Source of the DNA: Ignavibacteriales bacterium
Lineage (GTDB): Bacteria; Bacteroidota; Ignavibacteria; Ignavibacteriales; Melioribacteraceae
DNA: 64,000 nucleotides
Direction of reading: 5' to 3'
Assembly (NCBI GenBank): GCA_020635285.1
Contig: JACKAB010000007.1
Coordinates: 1-64,000 of the forward strand
Of this stretch, positions 29,407 through 39,209 are shown piece by piece (the stretch's first letter is position 1; each line of letters opens with the position of its first letter). The position numbers and the translations under genes were made by a program. The notes beneath the pieces were generated by a model. That model worked only from the letters and a program-made list of their open reading frames with translations. It was not told the origin of the DNA and searched no databases.

Positions 29407-31263
29407 TTAAGAGGGTTGGTTAAATTTAACAGTAAATGTACTTCCGGTTCCCTTTGTGCTTTTAATTGAAATGTTTGCATCGTTAAGCTCACAATATTTT
29501 TTTACTAATGCCAAACCAAGCCCGTTACCATCAAAACGTCTTGTATAACCTTGGGTTTCTTGACTAAATGGAGTAAATATATTTTCTAAAAATTTTTCAG
29601 AAATTCCAATGCCTGTATCGGAAACATCAACATATAATTCCCCATTGCCGTTATTGTAAGTTTTAATTTTTACTTTACCCTCTTTGGTATATTTAATCGC
29701 ATTATCTACCAAGTTGGTAAAAAGTTGTCCAAGTGAATAGTTGTCTCCATAAACCATAGCAGAAGTTGTATTTTTCTCAATCTTAAATTCAATCCCTTTA
29801 TTTGCTGCCTCAACTTTAAATTCAGCAAAAACCGAATCTAAAATATCATTCTCCAAATTCATTTTTTGTTTTACAACTTCAAAAGTACCGGTTTGAATTT
29901 GTGACATATTTAAAATTGAATCAACAGTTCTTATTAATCTTTGTCCGCCAATATTTATTGAATGAAAAATATCTCCAAATTGATTTTGAACTAAATCAAC
30001 TAAGTCTGCTTTTAAAAGCGAAGTATAATTTAAAATTGTATTTACGGGAGTTCTAATTTCATGCGACATGCTTGCAAGAAACTCTGATTTTAATCTATCT
30101 GATTCTTCTGCTTTTTCTTTTGCTTGGATTATCGCTTCTTTAACTTTTTTTCTTTCTGTAATATCTCTAATATTTGCGAGCAAATAATTATTTTTATTAA
30201 TAGAAACTTTAGAAATAAATATCTCAATGTCAAAGCTGGATTGCTCTGAAAGTCTTTTTGCTTTATTCTCAACCAATAAAGGTTTTCCTTCCAGAACAGA
30301 GTTCCATCCTTCTTGAGCTTTCTCCAAGGAAGTTTCCTCAGCGGAAAAATCTAGTACGTTTGTTTCTAAAACTTCATCCGGATTTATATTGAACAAACTA
30401 AGAGCTTTTTTATTTGCCACAATTATTTTTCCATTTATATCATGTATTAAAATTGCATCATATACATTATCAAAAACAGTTTGCAGCATTTCTTTTGAAT
30501 CTTTTAATTCATCTTGGGCCAACTTTTTATTTGTAATGTCTTCAATGGTTCCATCAAAAACAATATTACCTTCTTCATCAACACCCCTGCGGGCACTTTC
30601 TGATATATAAATTATTGAGCCGTCCTTTTTTTTCCATTGAGATTCAAATCCAAGTACACTTCCTTCGCTTTCCAATAATTTAATAAAATCATTTCTTATC
30701 TCGGGATTTACATACCCTGAAACAACATCTTTATTAACTAAATCTTCAAACGAATCATAGCCAAGCATTTTTATTAAAGCATTGTTTGCCATTAAAACTT
30801 CGCCCTCTAGTGAAGTTCTATAAAGGCCAAGCGTAGCGTTCTCAAACAAACTTCTAAATCTGTGTTCACTTTCAATTAATTTTTTTTCCATTTGAGATTT
30901 AAACATTGCAATTTCAATGGAAGTGTGCAGTTCTCTAACTTCAATGGGTTTTATTATATATGCATAAGGCGCGGTAACTTTTGCTCTTTGAATTGTTTCT
31001 TCATCAGCGTAAGCTGTCATATAAATAATAGGAATGTTTAACGCTTTTTTTATAAAATTTGCGGCTTCAATTCCATCAATGTTTCCTCTTAAATTAATAT
31101 CCATCAAAATTAAATCTGGAAGCAATTCTTTTGCAGAGGCAATTGCATCTTCGCCGGAGTATACGGCGCCAGCAACAGTATAACCCAGTTCTTCAAGTCT
31201 GCCTTGAATTTCTAGGGAAACGATACTTTCATCTTCAACAACTAAAATGTTCGGCGTTTTCAT
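29407..31263 (-). CDS. REC-PAS-PAS histidine kinase
   Basis: A 618-residue soluble protein. Residues 1-120 are a complete receiver domain with acidic Glu10/Asp11, phospho-acceptor Asp55 in LILMDINLRG, Thr83 and Lys105. Two PAS domains follow (about 130-250 and 255-370), then HisKA with His401 in ASMSHEIRTPVNTIL and an ATPase domain with DTGIGIS and GNGLGLALVKKY. An N-terminal receiver lets it accept phosphate from another kinase before signalling on. Its start overlaps the end of the upstream HAMP kinase gene by four bases (ATGA), so the two are translationally coupled and probable relay partners. Confidence 0.9.
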   Translation of the reverse strand: MKTPNILVVEDESIVSLEIQGRLEELGYTVAGAVYSGEDAIASAKELLPDLILMDINLRGNIDGIEAANFIKKALNIPIIYMTAYADEETIQRAKVTAPYAYIIKPIEVRELHTSIEIAMFKSQMEKKLIESEHRFRSLFENATLGLYRTSLEGEVLMANNALIKMLGYDSFEDLVNKDVVSGYVNPEIRNDFIKLLESEGSVLGFESQWKKKDGSIIYISESARRGVDEEGNIVFDGTIEDITNKKLAQDELKDSKEMLQTVFDNVYDAILIHDINGKIIVANKKALSLFNINPDEVLETNVLDFSAEETSLEKAQEGWNSVLEGKPLLVENKAKRLSEQSSFDIEIFISKVSINKNNYLLANIRDITERKKVKEAIIQAKEKAEESDRLKSEFLASMSHEIRTPVNTILNYTSLLKADLVDLVQNQFGDIFHSINIGGQRLIRTVDSILNMSQIQTGTFEVVKQKMNLENDILDSVFAEFKVEAANKGIEFKIEKNTTSAMVYGDNYSLGQLFTNLVDNAIKYTKEGKVKIKTYNNGNGELYVDVSDTGIGISEKFLENIFTPFSQETQGYTRRFDGNGLGLALVKKYCELNDANISIKSTKGTGSTFTVKFNQPS

Positions 31264-32741
31264 GTTTGTTTGGTTCTAACCTTATTTCTATCTATAAAAA
31301 CAATTCTATATTCAATTCCTTTCTCAGAAATAACTTTTAGGTCACCTTCAATTTGAGCAACCAAACTGTTAACTAACTGTAGCCCAAGTGATTTACTCTG
31401 CCTCTGGTCATAATCTTCCGGTATTCCTATCCCATTATCGGAAATAATTAGCGAGTATTTAAGTTCATCAAGCCTTTTTATTGCAACCTTAATCACGGGT
31501 TTTTCTATTTTAAAATTTTCCGGGAAAGCATATTTCATTGCATTAGAAACTAATTCATTAATTATTAATCCGCATGGAACCGCAGTATCGATATTTAATT
31601 TAATTTCTTCCGCTTCAATAGCCATACGGATTTTTTTATTGTTTGTATATGAACTAAAAATATAATTTGTAAGATTTTGAATATACTCTTTAAAATCAAT
31701 ATGCGAAAGAGTTTTTGATTGATAAAGTTTTTCATGCACCAAAGACATTGATTTTACACGGGTTTGGCTGTCTTTAAATATGTTTTTTACATCTTCGTTC
31801 TCAAATTTCTTACTTTGCAAATAAAGTAAGCTGGAAATAATTTGCAGATTATTTTTAACACGATGGTGAATTTCTTTTAACAAAACTTCCTTTTCGTGCA
31901 GTGAAGATTGTAGAAGTTTTTCACCCTTAATTCTCTCTTTATTTTCTAATTCCAATGCAATGTTTGATTCAGCAAGCTCGGCGGTTCTTTCCATAACTCT
32001 TTTTTCGAGATCAGTTTGGGCTTCAGCCAAAGCTTCCGTCATAATATTAAAGGAATCAGAAAGACCTTCAATTTCATCGCCGGTTTTTATATCTGAACGC
32101 ACAGAAAGATTTCCACCAGCGACAGCTTTTGTAAATTCATTTAATCTATGAACGGGCGTACTAATTTTTCTTGCAATAAAAATAGAGGCTAAAAATCCAA
32201 TAACTATAGCAACCAACAAAGAGGTAAAAGTTCTTAGATATAATTCTTTTGTTCCCGAATTATAATTTTTTAAAGATAATCCAATATGTACCCAGCCCCA
32301 TTCAATTCCGGAATAACTAAAAGGATATTGATAATGAAATACTTCTTCGTTCAGTAAAGGTTCAAAAACAAATTCACCCTTTCCTTCCACTGGATTATTT
32401 TCAATCCACTTTCCTTTTAAAGAATCTAAGCGCCAGCCGTCATCGAGTATTACAAGTGAGAAACCATCTTTTTTGGTTATAATGGAATACATAATGGAAT
32501 TACTTTCCTGCACCACGTTTAAGCAATGTTCAAGCGCAAAGCTGTAATCTTCTGCAATAATAGCGGTTGCAGTAACCTGACTAATAGATGCGGCAATATC
32601 TCGTGCTTCTGAATTCATTCTTTCAATAAGAATATCTTTTTGATACGGAATGGTAGAAGAAATAAATATAACAAGCGTAACTACAATTAGCAGCCACGAA
32701 AGAGTTGTAATTCTAAAAAATATGGATCTTCTTTTTTTCAT
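31260..32741 (-). CDS. HAMP sensor histidine kinase with HisKA_2 domain
   Basis: A 493-residue membrane kinase. One N-terminal helix (about 11-31) and a second (about 172-190) bracket a 140-residue periplasmic sensor that looks CACHE-like. A HAMP linker follows (about 190-243), then a coiled coil. The catalytic part is of the HisKA_2/LytS-like type, with His293 in LKEIHHRVKNNLQIISSLLY and an ATPase domain with INELVSNAMKYAF and ISDNGIGIPE. It directly follows the last PhnD-like gene by 9 bases, so a periplasmic binding protein could present its ligand to the sensor domain. Probable phosphate target: the receiver of the next gene. Confidence 0.9.
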   Translation of the reverse strand: MKKRRSIFFRITTLSWLLIVVTLVIFISSTIPYQKDILIERMNSEARDIAASISQVTATAIIAEDYSFALEHCLNVVQESNSIMYSIITKKDGFSLVILDDGWRLDSLKGKWIENNPVEGKGEFVFEPLLNEEVFHYQYPFSYSGIEWGWVHIGLSLKNYNSGTKELYLRTFTSLLVAIVIGFLASIFIARKISTPVHRLNEFTKAVAGGNLSVRSDIKTGDEIEGLSDSFNIMTEALAEAQTDLEKRVMERTAELAESNIALELENKERIKGEKLLQSSLHEKEVLLKEIHHRVKNNLQIISSLLYLQSKKFENEDVKNIFKDSQTRVKSMSLVHEKLYQSKTLSHIDFKEYIQNLTNYIFSSYTNNKKIRMAIEAEEIKLNIDTAVPCGLIINELVSNAMKYAFPENFKIEKPVIKVAIKRLDELKYSLIISDNGIGIPEDYDQRQSKSLGLQLVNSLVAQIEGDLKVISEKGIEYRIVFIDRNKVRTKQT

Positions 32742-32750
32742 AATTTGTTC

Positions 32751-33653
32751 TTAATTCTTATCCGAAAATTTTAATTTTTTATAATTGCTCCAAAGAGATC
32801 TAACACCCTCTAAATTAGTTGGTTTATAGACAGAAGAGCCCAAAGTTTTAAATATTTTAAATATTTGCTCACCATTTGGTAAAGATTTATAATCAAGACC
32901 ACGATTTCTAATTATTTCTTTTGACTTATTATCTAGATCTTTTCGTACACAAATCATTTCATTTAATAATTTTTCTCTTTGAAATAAGATTTTTAATGAA
33001 TTTTGAATTTGAGGATTCATTTCTGTTATTGCATCTAAAGAAACATTTGTTACAATACAGGCATCCCATTTATTAAAAAACACAGGCAAAACAGCCTGCA
33101 TAGGCTTTTCAACAAATTCAATTTTTTTAAAGAAACTATACTTATCTTTTTCGCCAACTTGCAAACATAATAAATCTAGCCACAATTCACTTATTCTCTT
33201 AAATTTCCCGCTCTGTACCAATATGGTTTTATTTTTTAGATCAGCAAATCTTTCTATTTTTTGGTTTGGGGTTGAACACAATAAAAGGCTGAAATAAAGA
33301 TCATCGCTATTTTTGGAAATTATCAAAGGTTCAATATTTAATTTTTCTTCCTCCATTACGTATAAACTTGAAGGCAGCATTAATAGATCAACTTCTTTGT
33401 TATTTATGGACTTTATTATTTCATCAGTATCTTTGAATATTATTATTTTTGCCGACTTCACCTCTTCATAATTTTCAACAAAGACCTTTGCCCATAGTTC
33501 TAGCGAAGCTTTTGCGTCTCTTACGTTTACACCTTCAAATATTTCATTTGAGATGCCATATACATATTCACTTTTTAATCCACTTTGAGAATAAAAGCTA
33601 CTTGAAAATCCTTGAAGTAATAAAAGGAGAAAGATATGTTTGATTTTTATCAT
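32751..33653 (-). CDS. PhnD-like periplasmic binding protein, paralogue 7 of 7
   Basis: An intact 300-residue secreted protein (signal LLLLLQGFSSSFYSQS). The mature part has the PhnD/SsuA-like (phosphate/phosphonate-type) binding fold pattern: FEGVNVRDAKASLELWAKVF, KTILVQSGKF, ELWLDLLCLQ, KPMQAVLPVFFNKWDACIV and MNPQIQNSLKIL. It is most similar to the next gene upstream (shared MQAVLPVFF, FKKIEF, ELWLDLLCLQ and EQLFKIFKT-like segments). It is the gene nearest the HAMP kinase. Ligand unknown. It forms part of a seven-gene tandem array with no permease or ATPase. Confidence 0.88.
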   Translation of the reverse strand: MIKIKHIFLLLLLQGFSSSFYSQSGLKSEYVYGISNEIFEGVNVRDAKASLELWAKVFVENYEEVKSAKIIIFKDTDEIIKSINNKEVDLLMLPSSLYVMEEEKLNIEPLIISKNSDDLYFSLLLCSTPNQKIERFADLKNKTILVQSGKFKRISELWLDLLCLQVGEKDKYSFFKKIEFVEKPMQAVLPVFFNKWDACIVTNVSLDAITEMNPQIQNSLKILFQREKLLNEMICVRKDLDNKSKEIIRNRGLDYKSLPNGEQIFKIFKTLGSSVYKPTNLEGVRSLWSNYKKLKFSDKN

Positions 33654-33656
33654 AAT

Positions 33657-34544
33657 TTAATTTAATCTAGATTTCAATTTTTTATAATCTTCCCATAAAC
33701 TTTTTACACCATCTAAATCGGACGCTTCAAAAACTGATGCGCCATTTGTTTTAAAAATCTTAAATAGTTGCTCACTTTTGTGCAACGATTTATAATTAAT
33801 TGCTCTATCCATCATCAGGTCTTTTTCTTTTTTAGTAAGACTTGGTCTTAAACAAACAATGTCGCTTGTCAGCTTTTCCCTTTTAAATAATACTTTTAAA
33901 GATTTTGAAATCTGAGGATTCAATTCAGCTATAGACTCTAACGAGGCACTATTAACAATGCAGCAATCCGTTTTCTTAAAAAACACGGGCAAAACAGCCT
34001 GCATTGGTTTTTCTGTAAACTCTATTTTCTTAAAAAATTTATTTTTGTCTTTTTCCCCAATTTGTAAGCAAAGCAGATCAAGCCACAATTCATTAATAAG
34101 TTTAAATTTACCACCTTGTATAAGTATACTCTTATTTCTTAATTCATTAAAATTTGATACTTTGCTGTCAGAGCTGGAACACAAAAGAATATCAAAGTAT
34201 TTATTGTTATTAACTGATGAAGTAATTTTTGGCTCAAGATTTAGTTTGTCCATTTCCATAGCATATATAAGAGAAGAGGTATAAACAAGATCAACCTCAT
34301 TATTGTTGGCTGAGTTTATTAGTTCGTTCACGTTTTTATAGATTGTTATTTTAATACTTTCTACTTCTTCAAAACTTTGAGTAAAAACTTTTGTCCATAG
34401 TTCAAGCGTGGCTTTTGCATCTCTTATGTTTACATCTTCCAGCATTTCTTTTGAAATACCAAAGTTGTAATTCTTTTTAAAACTATCTTGAGAATATAGA
34501 ATAGTGTTAAATAAAATAATGCAAACAATAATTATGCGTTTCAT
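33657..34544 (-). CDS. PhnD-like periplasmic binding protein, paralogue 6 of 7
   Basis: An intact 295-residue secreted protein with a signal peptide (IIIVCIILFNTILYSQ). It contains LEDVNIRDAKATLELWTKVF, SILIQGGKFKLINELWLDLL, EKPMQAVLPVFFKKTDCCIV and LNPQISKSLKVLF. It closely resembles paralogue 7 along its whole length, and even the DNA of the central segment (33986-34060 versus 33081-33160) is visibly similar, so the pair arose by a recent tandem duplication. It is separated from its neighbours by 3 bases and 1 base, which implies one transcript. Confidence 0.88.
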   Translation of the reverse strand: MKRIIIVCIILFNTILYSQDSFKKNYNFGISKEMLEDVNIRDAKATLELWTKVFTQSFEEVESIKITIYKNVNELINSANNNEVDLVYTSSLIYAMEMDKLNLEPKITSSVNNNKYFDILLCSSSDSKVSNFNELRNKSILIQGGKFKLINELWLDLLCLQIGEKDKNKFFKKIEFTEKPMQAVLPVFFKKTDCCIVNSASLESIAELNPQISKSLKVLFKREKLTSDIVCLRPSLTKKEKDLMMDRAINYKSLHKSEQLFKIFKTNGASVFEASDLDGVKSLWEDYKKLKSRLN

Positions 34545-34545
34545 A

Positions 34546-35499
34546 TCAATTTACTTTTTTAATTTTATTATACTCTTGCCAGAGCATTAATGTTGAATCA
34601 AGATAATGCTCTTCTAAAAGATAAGATCCATCAATTTTAAACATTTTATATACTTGTTCCATTTTAGGTTGCTTGTCAAGTGTTTGGCCAAAATCGAGTA
34701 GATTTGATTTAAGATTAGGATTCATGCTATTTACAAAACAGAATAAGTCATTAATTAAATTTTCTCTCTTTTTAAACACTGAGATTTTTTTTGATATTTG
34801 CGGATTCATTTCCATCATTAAATCATAAGAAAAATTGGTTGCAATACAGAAATCAGATTTATCAAAAAACACAGAAAAAATTGTTTTAGAAGGATTTTCC
34901 TCAAACACAATTTTCTTGAAGAATTTTGTTTTATCATTAATTCTGTTTTCTAAGCAAAGTAAATCAAGCCACAGTTCATTTAGCATTTTGTAGCGCCCAG
35001 CCTGGATTGTAATTATTGTATTTTTAAGTTCATCAAATTTTTTAATTGGCTGTTTGTTTTTTGAAATTAAATAAATACTATATTTTTTCTCCTTATTTAC
35101 CGTTGTACCAAAATAAGGCTGTATTTTTAATTCATCTTTGTTTTGAATAAACTGTAATGAGTTTAAAAATACTATATCCAATTCATTGTTATTTATTGAT
35201 TTAATTAGACTTTCCATGTTTTCATAAATAATTACATTCGATTTTTTAATATTTGTATAATTTTCATAAATCATCTTTGCCCAAATTTCTATTCCAGCTT
35301 TTGCATCTCTATTATTTAACCCGGAGTACATTTCTTGAGTAATTCCAAAATTTGATTCTGTTGGAAGAAGATCTTGAGCAATAATTGTATTATTAAAGAG
35401 AATAAGTAAAAGGGCATTTAATAAATTTATTTTACTAAAATAAGATCTGAGTAATAGTGCCTCTTTTAACGAAATATATTTTGATAAAGACATTTTCAT
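34546..35499 (-). CDS. PhnD-like periplasmic binding protein, paralogue 5 of 7
   Basis: An intact 317-residue protein. The N-terminus is longer than in the others, with the hydrophobic signal core (LLNALLLILFNNTIIAQ) starting at about residue 26. Two in-frame ATGs (35499, 35493) leave the exact start open. Conserved elements are YSGLNNRDAKAGIEIWAKMI, ITIQAGRYKMLNELWLDLLC, NPSKTIFSVFFDKSDFCIAT and MNPQISKKI. It pairs with paralogue 4 as a subgroup, both having PSKTI instead of MQAVL and FKIDGS near the end. Confidence 0.86.
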   Translation of the reverse strand: MKMSLSKYISLKEALLLRSYFSKINLLNALLLILFNNTIIAQDLLPTESNFGITQEMYSGLNNRDAKAGIEIWAKMIYENYTNIKKSNVIIYENMESLIKSINNNELDIVFLNSLQFIQNKDELKIQPYFGTTVNKEKKYSIYLISKNKQPIKKFDELKNTIITIQAGRYKMLNELWLDLLCLENRINDKTKFFKKIVFEENPSKTIFSVFFDKSDFCIATNFSYDLMMEMNPQISKKISVFKKRENLINDLFCFVNSMNPNLKSNLLDFGQTLDKQPKMEQVYKMFKIDGSYLLEEHYLDSTLMLWQEYNKIKKVN

Positions 35500-35508
35500 T
35501 TTACATAA

Positions 35509-36405
35509 TCATTTAATTTTTGATCTATATTTATTGTAATCTTCATAAAGTGTAATTGTCTCGTGTAAATACTCCATTTTAAATGGAAAAGAACCATCAA
35601 TTTTAAATATTTTGTAAACTTGTTCCGTCTTAGGTTTTTTATCAATCTACAAGCCATAATTTGTTATGGTATTCCTTATTTCTTCACTCATATTATTTCT
35701 TAAACAAAATAAATCATTTATTAAATTTTCTCGTTTTGTTACCACCTTTAATTTGGTAGATATTTGCGGATTCAATTCGTTCATCACATCAAAAGAAAAA
35801 CTTGTTGCAATACATGCATCAGCTTTCTCAAAGAAAACTGCTAATATTGTTTTTGAAGGACTTTCTACATATTCTATTTTCTTAAAGAAATTCTCTTTTT
35901 CTTTTATTCCATTTTCAAGACAGAGCAATTCAAACCACATTTCATTTATCATTTTATATCGTCCGGCTTGAATAATTATTTTTTTCCCTTTTAGGTTTAG
36001 AAAACTAGTATTCCCTTTGCTATTATTTGATAATAAATAAATATCAAAAAATTTTTTCTTATTAGTGGTTGTGCCAAAATAAGGCTGAATGTTTAATTTA
36101 TTTTCATTTTTTAAAAACTGAATTGAGTTTAAAAACACAACGTCAATTTCATTATTATTTATAGAAGCAGCTAAGTCATCAACACTGTTAAAGATGCTTG
36201 TTTTCGCATCATCTATTTTTGCGTTTGATTCGTGAACAATTTTTCCCCAAACCTCAATGGTTGCTTTTGCATCTCTTATGTTTATATCAGAAAACATTTC
36301 TTTTGTAATTCCCATATTTGATTCTTGCACAACTAATTTTTGTGCAAATGAAATATTATTGGCAACTAGAAAAGAGAAAACAATTTTTAACAACAGTCTT
36401 TTCAT
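35509..36405 (-). pseudogene. PhnD-like periplasmic binding protein, paralogue 4 of 7, with in-frame amber stop
   Basis: It starts at 36405 with a signal peptide (LLLKIVFSFLVANNISFAQ) and has FSDINIRDAKATIEVWGKIV, IIIQAGRYKMINEMWFELLC, ESPSKTILAVFFEKADACIA and LNPQISTKL. The frame meets TAG near 35647 after NYGL, then continues in the same frame for 45 codons (IDKKPKTEQVYKIFKIDGSF and so on) to TGA at 35509. That tail aligns with the end of paralogue 5. The break is thus a nonsense change, not an indel. The start overlaps the end of paralogue 3 by four bases (ATGA). The protein may be truncated yet nearly complete. Confidence 0.82.
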
Positions 36406-37300
36406 TTTTTTAGACTCTGATATTGTTTGTATAATTTTTCGGTTTCTTCAAAAAGAGATGGCTGAAAAAGGACTAGTTGTTTTGCACCAAAGAGTGAAAG
36501 CAGCTGCTGACCACTTGTATGTTTAGATAACCGAAGAGAAATATCTCTAAACACGTTTTGTATTTCATCTTTCAAATCTTTTCTTAGACAAATTAATGCA
36601 TTTACCAAGTGAGGGCTTTTTGCTAAAACGGCCAATTCAATTTTAAGTTGAGGATTTAATTCGCACATAGTTTCAAAATAAGATTTAGGGACTATGCATG
36701 CATCAAATCCCTTAAAGAAAACCGGAAGAACAGCCTGAGTTGGTTTCTCTGCATATTTAATTTTACCAAAGAAAGTTTCAAAATTCTTTACACCCAAATT
36801 AGCCAAACTTGTTTCCAGCCATATTTTACCAAGCCTACCGTAATTATTTAATGGAAGAAGAATTTTTTTGCTTTTTTAAATCTAGTAAACTTTTAAAATT
36901 ATTTTCTTTTCTAACAAGCACTAAGTATTCATGTCCTGGAGTTTCGTTTATGCCGGTTGTTAGTCCCGGAAAATTTCTATTTCCTGTAAAAGTTTAAAAT
37001 AATCTAGAGTAAGAACACTAATAATATCAAGCGAGTTTTTATTAAAATCGTTAATTATTTCTTCATTATTATTATAGATTTTCATTACGGAGAGTATTGA
37101 TCGCTAACGTTTCTTGTTAACTCATTCCCAAACATTTTAATAGCAACAGTTGCATCACTTATGTCAACTTCATCAAAAAGTTGAATTGAATAACCAATTT
37201 TAACGTTCTCAACTTTATGTTCGCTTGGGGCAGATTGCGATATACAATCTATTCTTAAAAATAAAATTAGCAGAGGTAATATTTTAAAAAAATCAATCAT
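36402..37300 (-). pseudogene. PhnD-like periplasmic binding protein, paralogue 3 of 7, frameshifted
   Basis: The start at 37300 gives a signal peptide and FDEVDISDATVAIKMFGNEL, then the frame is lost near 37090. Between 37080 and 36810 pieces of the middle can be read in other frames (for example EIINDFNKNSLDIISVLTLD). The frame from 36806 carries AEKPTQAVLPVFFKGFDACI, CELNPQLKIELAVL and an intact C-terminus. It belongs with paralogues 1 and 2, which share NPQLK and GxQxLSLF near the end. At least three indels interrupt it. Confidence 0.78.
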
Positions 37301-37381
37301 AGTGTTAAATTATTCAAAATTGTTATTATTTATATTGTAATCTTTCCAAAAGAAAATTAAATAGATAAAAATCTTTATTTG

Positions 37382-38281
37382 TTATTTCTTTTGAATTTTT
37401 TTGTATTTCTCATATAGCTCTTTCGTGCTTTTAATATATTCCACTTTATATTTTAATAATTCTTCCGATTTAAAAAGTGAAAGGATTTGTCTGCCCGAAA
37501 TTGATTGTGTCAACTTTTGAGCAGCGTCTAGAGTTATATTTTTAATATTTTCATTAACACTTTTATTTAGACAGAATATTCCATTAATAAATTCAGGACT
37601 TTTTTCTATAATTATTAATTCTTTTTTAAGCTGTGGATTTAATTCCAACATGGTATTGAAAGAAGGTTCAGTAACAACACACGCATCAATCTGGTTAAAA
37701 AATACAGGCAATAATGCTTGTGATGGCTTTTCAACAGTTTTAATTTCAGAAAAAAAAGTGCTTAGTTTTTGTTCCTTCTCATTTAAAGTTGTTTCCAACC
37801 ACATTTCTATAATATTACCATAGGAATCCACCGGAATGTTAATACGCTTGTTTTTAAGATCTGCTAAACTTTTAATACCTTTGTCTTTTCTAACCAACAG
37901 AAGAAAGGAATTGCCAACTTTGCCGTTCGTGGTATTTATAAAACAAGGTTCCACTTCTGCTTTTTTTGATATTTCAAAATAGTCAGTTGAAAGAAGGCTT
38001 ATTAAATCCAGTTTGTTTTGCTTAAGAGCGGTAATAATATCTTCATTATTATCATAAATTTTTGTGTTTAGTGTATAATTAATTCCAAGACTACCTGTAA
38101 ATTCATTTCCCCACATTTGAATGGCTACAGTTGCATCTCTAATATCTACCTGACTAAATAAATTAATAGAAAAGCCAACCTCAACGGATTGAGTGTTTTT
38201 TTTGTTATTGTTTGATTGAGAGACAGAAACTTCTGCAATTAACAATATTATTACGGATACTATTTTCGCTAATTTCCACAT
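37382..38281 (-). CDS. PhnD-like periplasmic binding protein, paralogue 2 of 7
   Basis: An intact 299-residue secreted protein (signal KIVSVIILLIAEVSVSQS). Key elements are FSQVDIRDATVAIQMWGNEF, INIPVDSYGNIIEMWLETTL, EKPSQALLPVFFNQIDACVV, LELNPQLKKELIII and SGRQILSLFKSEELLKYKVE. The receptor subgroup (paralogues 1-3) differs from paralogues 4-7 in the ligand-loop segment (VDSYGNIIEMW instead of QGGKFKLINELW), so the ligand probably differs. An 81-base gap separates it from paralogue 3. Confidence 0.87.
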   Translation of the reverse strand: MWKLAKIVSVIILLIAEVSVSQSNNNKKNTQSVEVGFSINLFSQVDIRDATVAIQMWGNEFTGSLGINYTLNTKIYDNNEDIITALKQNKLDLISLLSTDYFEISKKAEVEPCFINTTNGKVGNSFLLLVRKDKGIKSLADLKNKRINIPVDSYGNIIEMWLETTLNEKEQKLSTFFSEIKTVEKPSQALLPVFFNQIDACVVTEPSFNTMLELNPQLKKELIIIEKSPEFINGIFCLNKSVNENIKNITLDAAQKLTQSISGRQILSLFKSEELLKYKVEYIKSTKELYEKYKKIQKK

Positions 38282-38303
38282 TTTGTTTTTTTTTGTTTAG
38301 TTA

Positions 38304-39189
38304 TTACTTTTTAATTTTGTTGTATTTATCATATAGTTCTTTAGTTTTTTTGAGATATTCCGGATTATATTTCACCAACTTTTTTGCTTTGAAAAGAGCA
38401 AGAATTTGTTTCCCGGAGGTGGTTTTAGATAACTTTTTAGCAGTATCTAAAGCAATTTTTTTATATCTTCACTCACATTTTTATTTATACACATAATTCC
38501 CCAACAAATTCAGGGCTTTTTTCAATAATCATCAACTCATTTTTTAGTTGGGGATTTAATTCAATCATAGATTATAAGATTGTTCAAGTATTATGCATGC
38601 ATCCTTCTGTTTAAAGAAGACAGGCAATAATGCTTGAGATGGCTTATTTGCCACTTCAATTTCGGAGAAAAAAATTATTATTGCTTTTCCTATTTTCACT
38701 TAATATATTTTCGAGCCACATTTTTACTAATTTTTCAAACAAAGTAGAATGCAGCATAATTTGACTATTCTTAAGGTCTTTAATACTTAATATGTTTTTA
38801 TCTTTTCTAACAACTAGAATATAATTAATACCTGTGTGTTTGCTTCTCCAAGTGCCATAAAATATGGTTCAATATCGGTTTTTTTCATTAAATCAAAATA
38901 GTCTGTTGTAAGAAGACTAATAAAATCCAGTTTATTTTCATTTAACGCCCGTACTATTTCTTCTTCATCTTGAAAAATTTTAGTGGTGGGAAAATAGTTA
39001 ATTCCAAGATTACCAAAAAATTCATTTCCCCATACCTGAATGGCGGCTTCTGCATCTCTGATATCAACATCATTAAACAATTGGGCTGAAAAACCAAATC
39101 TTAATAGGAATCAATTTTTCATTACCATTATTTTTTTTTTGAGGAATAACAGTCGCTGTAAAAAATATTAAAAGTAAAAATGTTTTCAA
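38304..39189 (-). pseudogene. PhnD-like periplasmic binding protein, paralogue 1 of 7, frameshifted
   Basis: A TTG at 39189 opens a signal peptide (LKTFLLLIFFTATVIPQ). After an indel near 39085-39090 comes FNDVDIRDAEAAIQVWGNEF, with ISLLTTDYFDLMKKTDIEPY to about 38814. Fragments after that (for example NPQLKNELMIIE and KKLSKTTSGKQILALFKAKK in other frames) run to a TAA at 38304. It is the most damaged copy, with several indels, and most resembles paralogue 2. It starts 21 bases after the TolC-like gene ends, placing it first in the array. Confidence 0.75.
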
Positions 39190-39209
39190 GTTATTATTGT
39201 AACCTAATT

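Noticed and set aside
32751..39189. Reading the PhnD-like genes as a phosphonate importer
   Set aside because: No permease or ATPase gene is present in the row, and the neighbours are kinases, so an importer label would go beyond the evidence.
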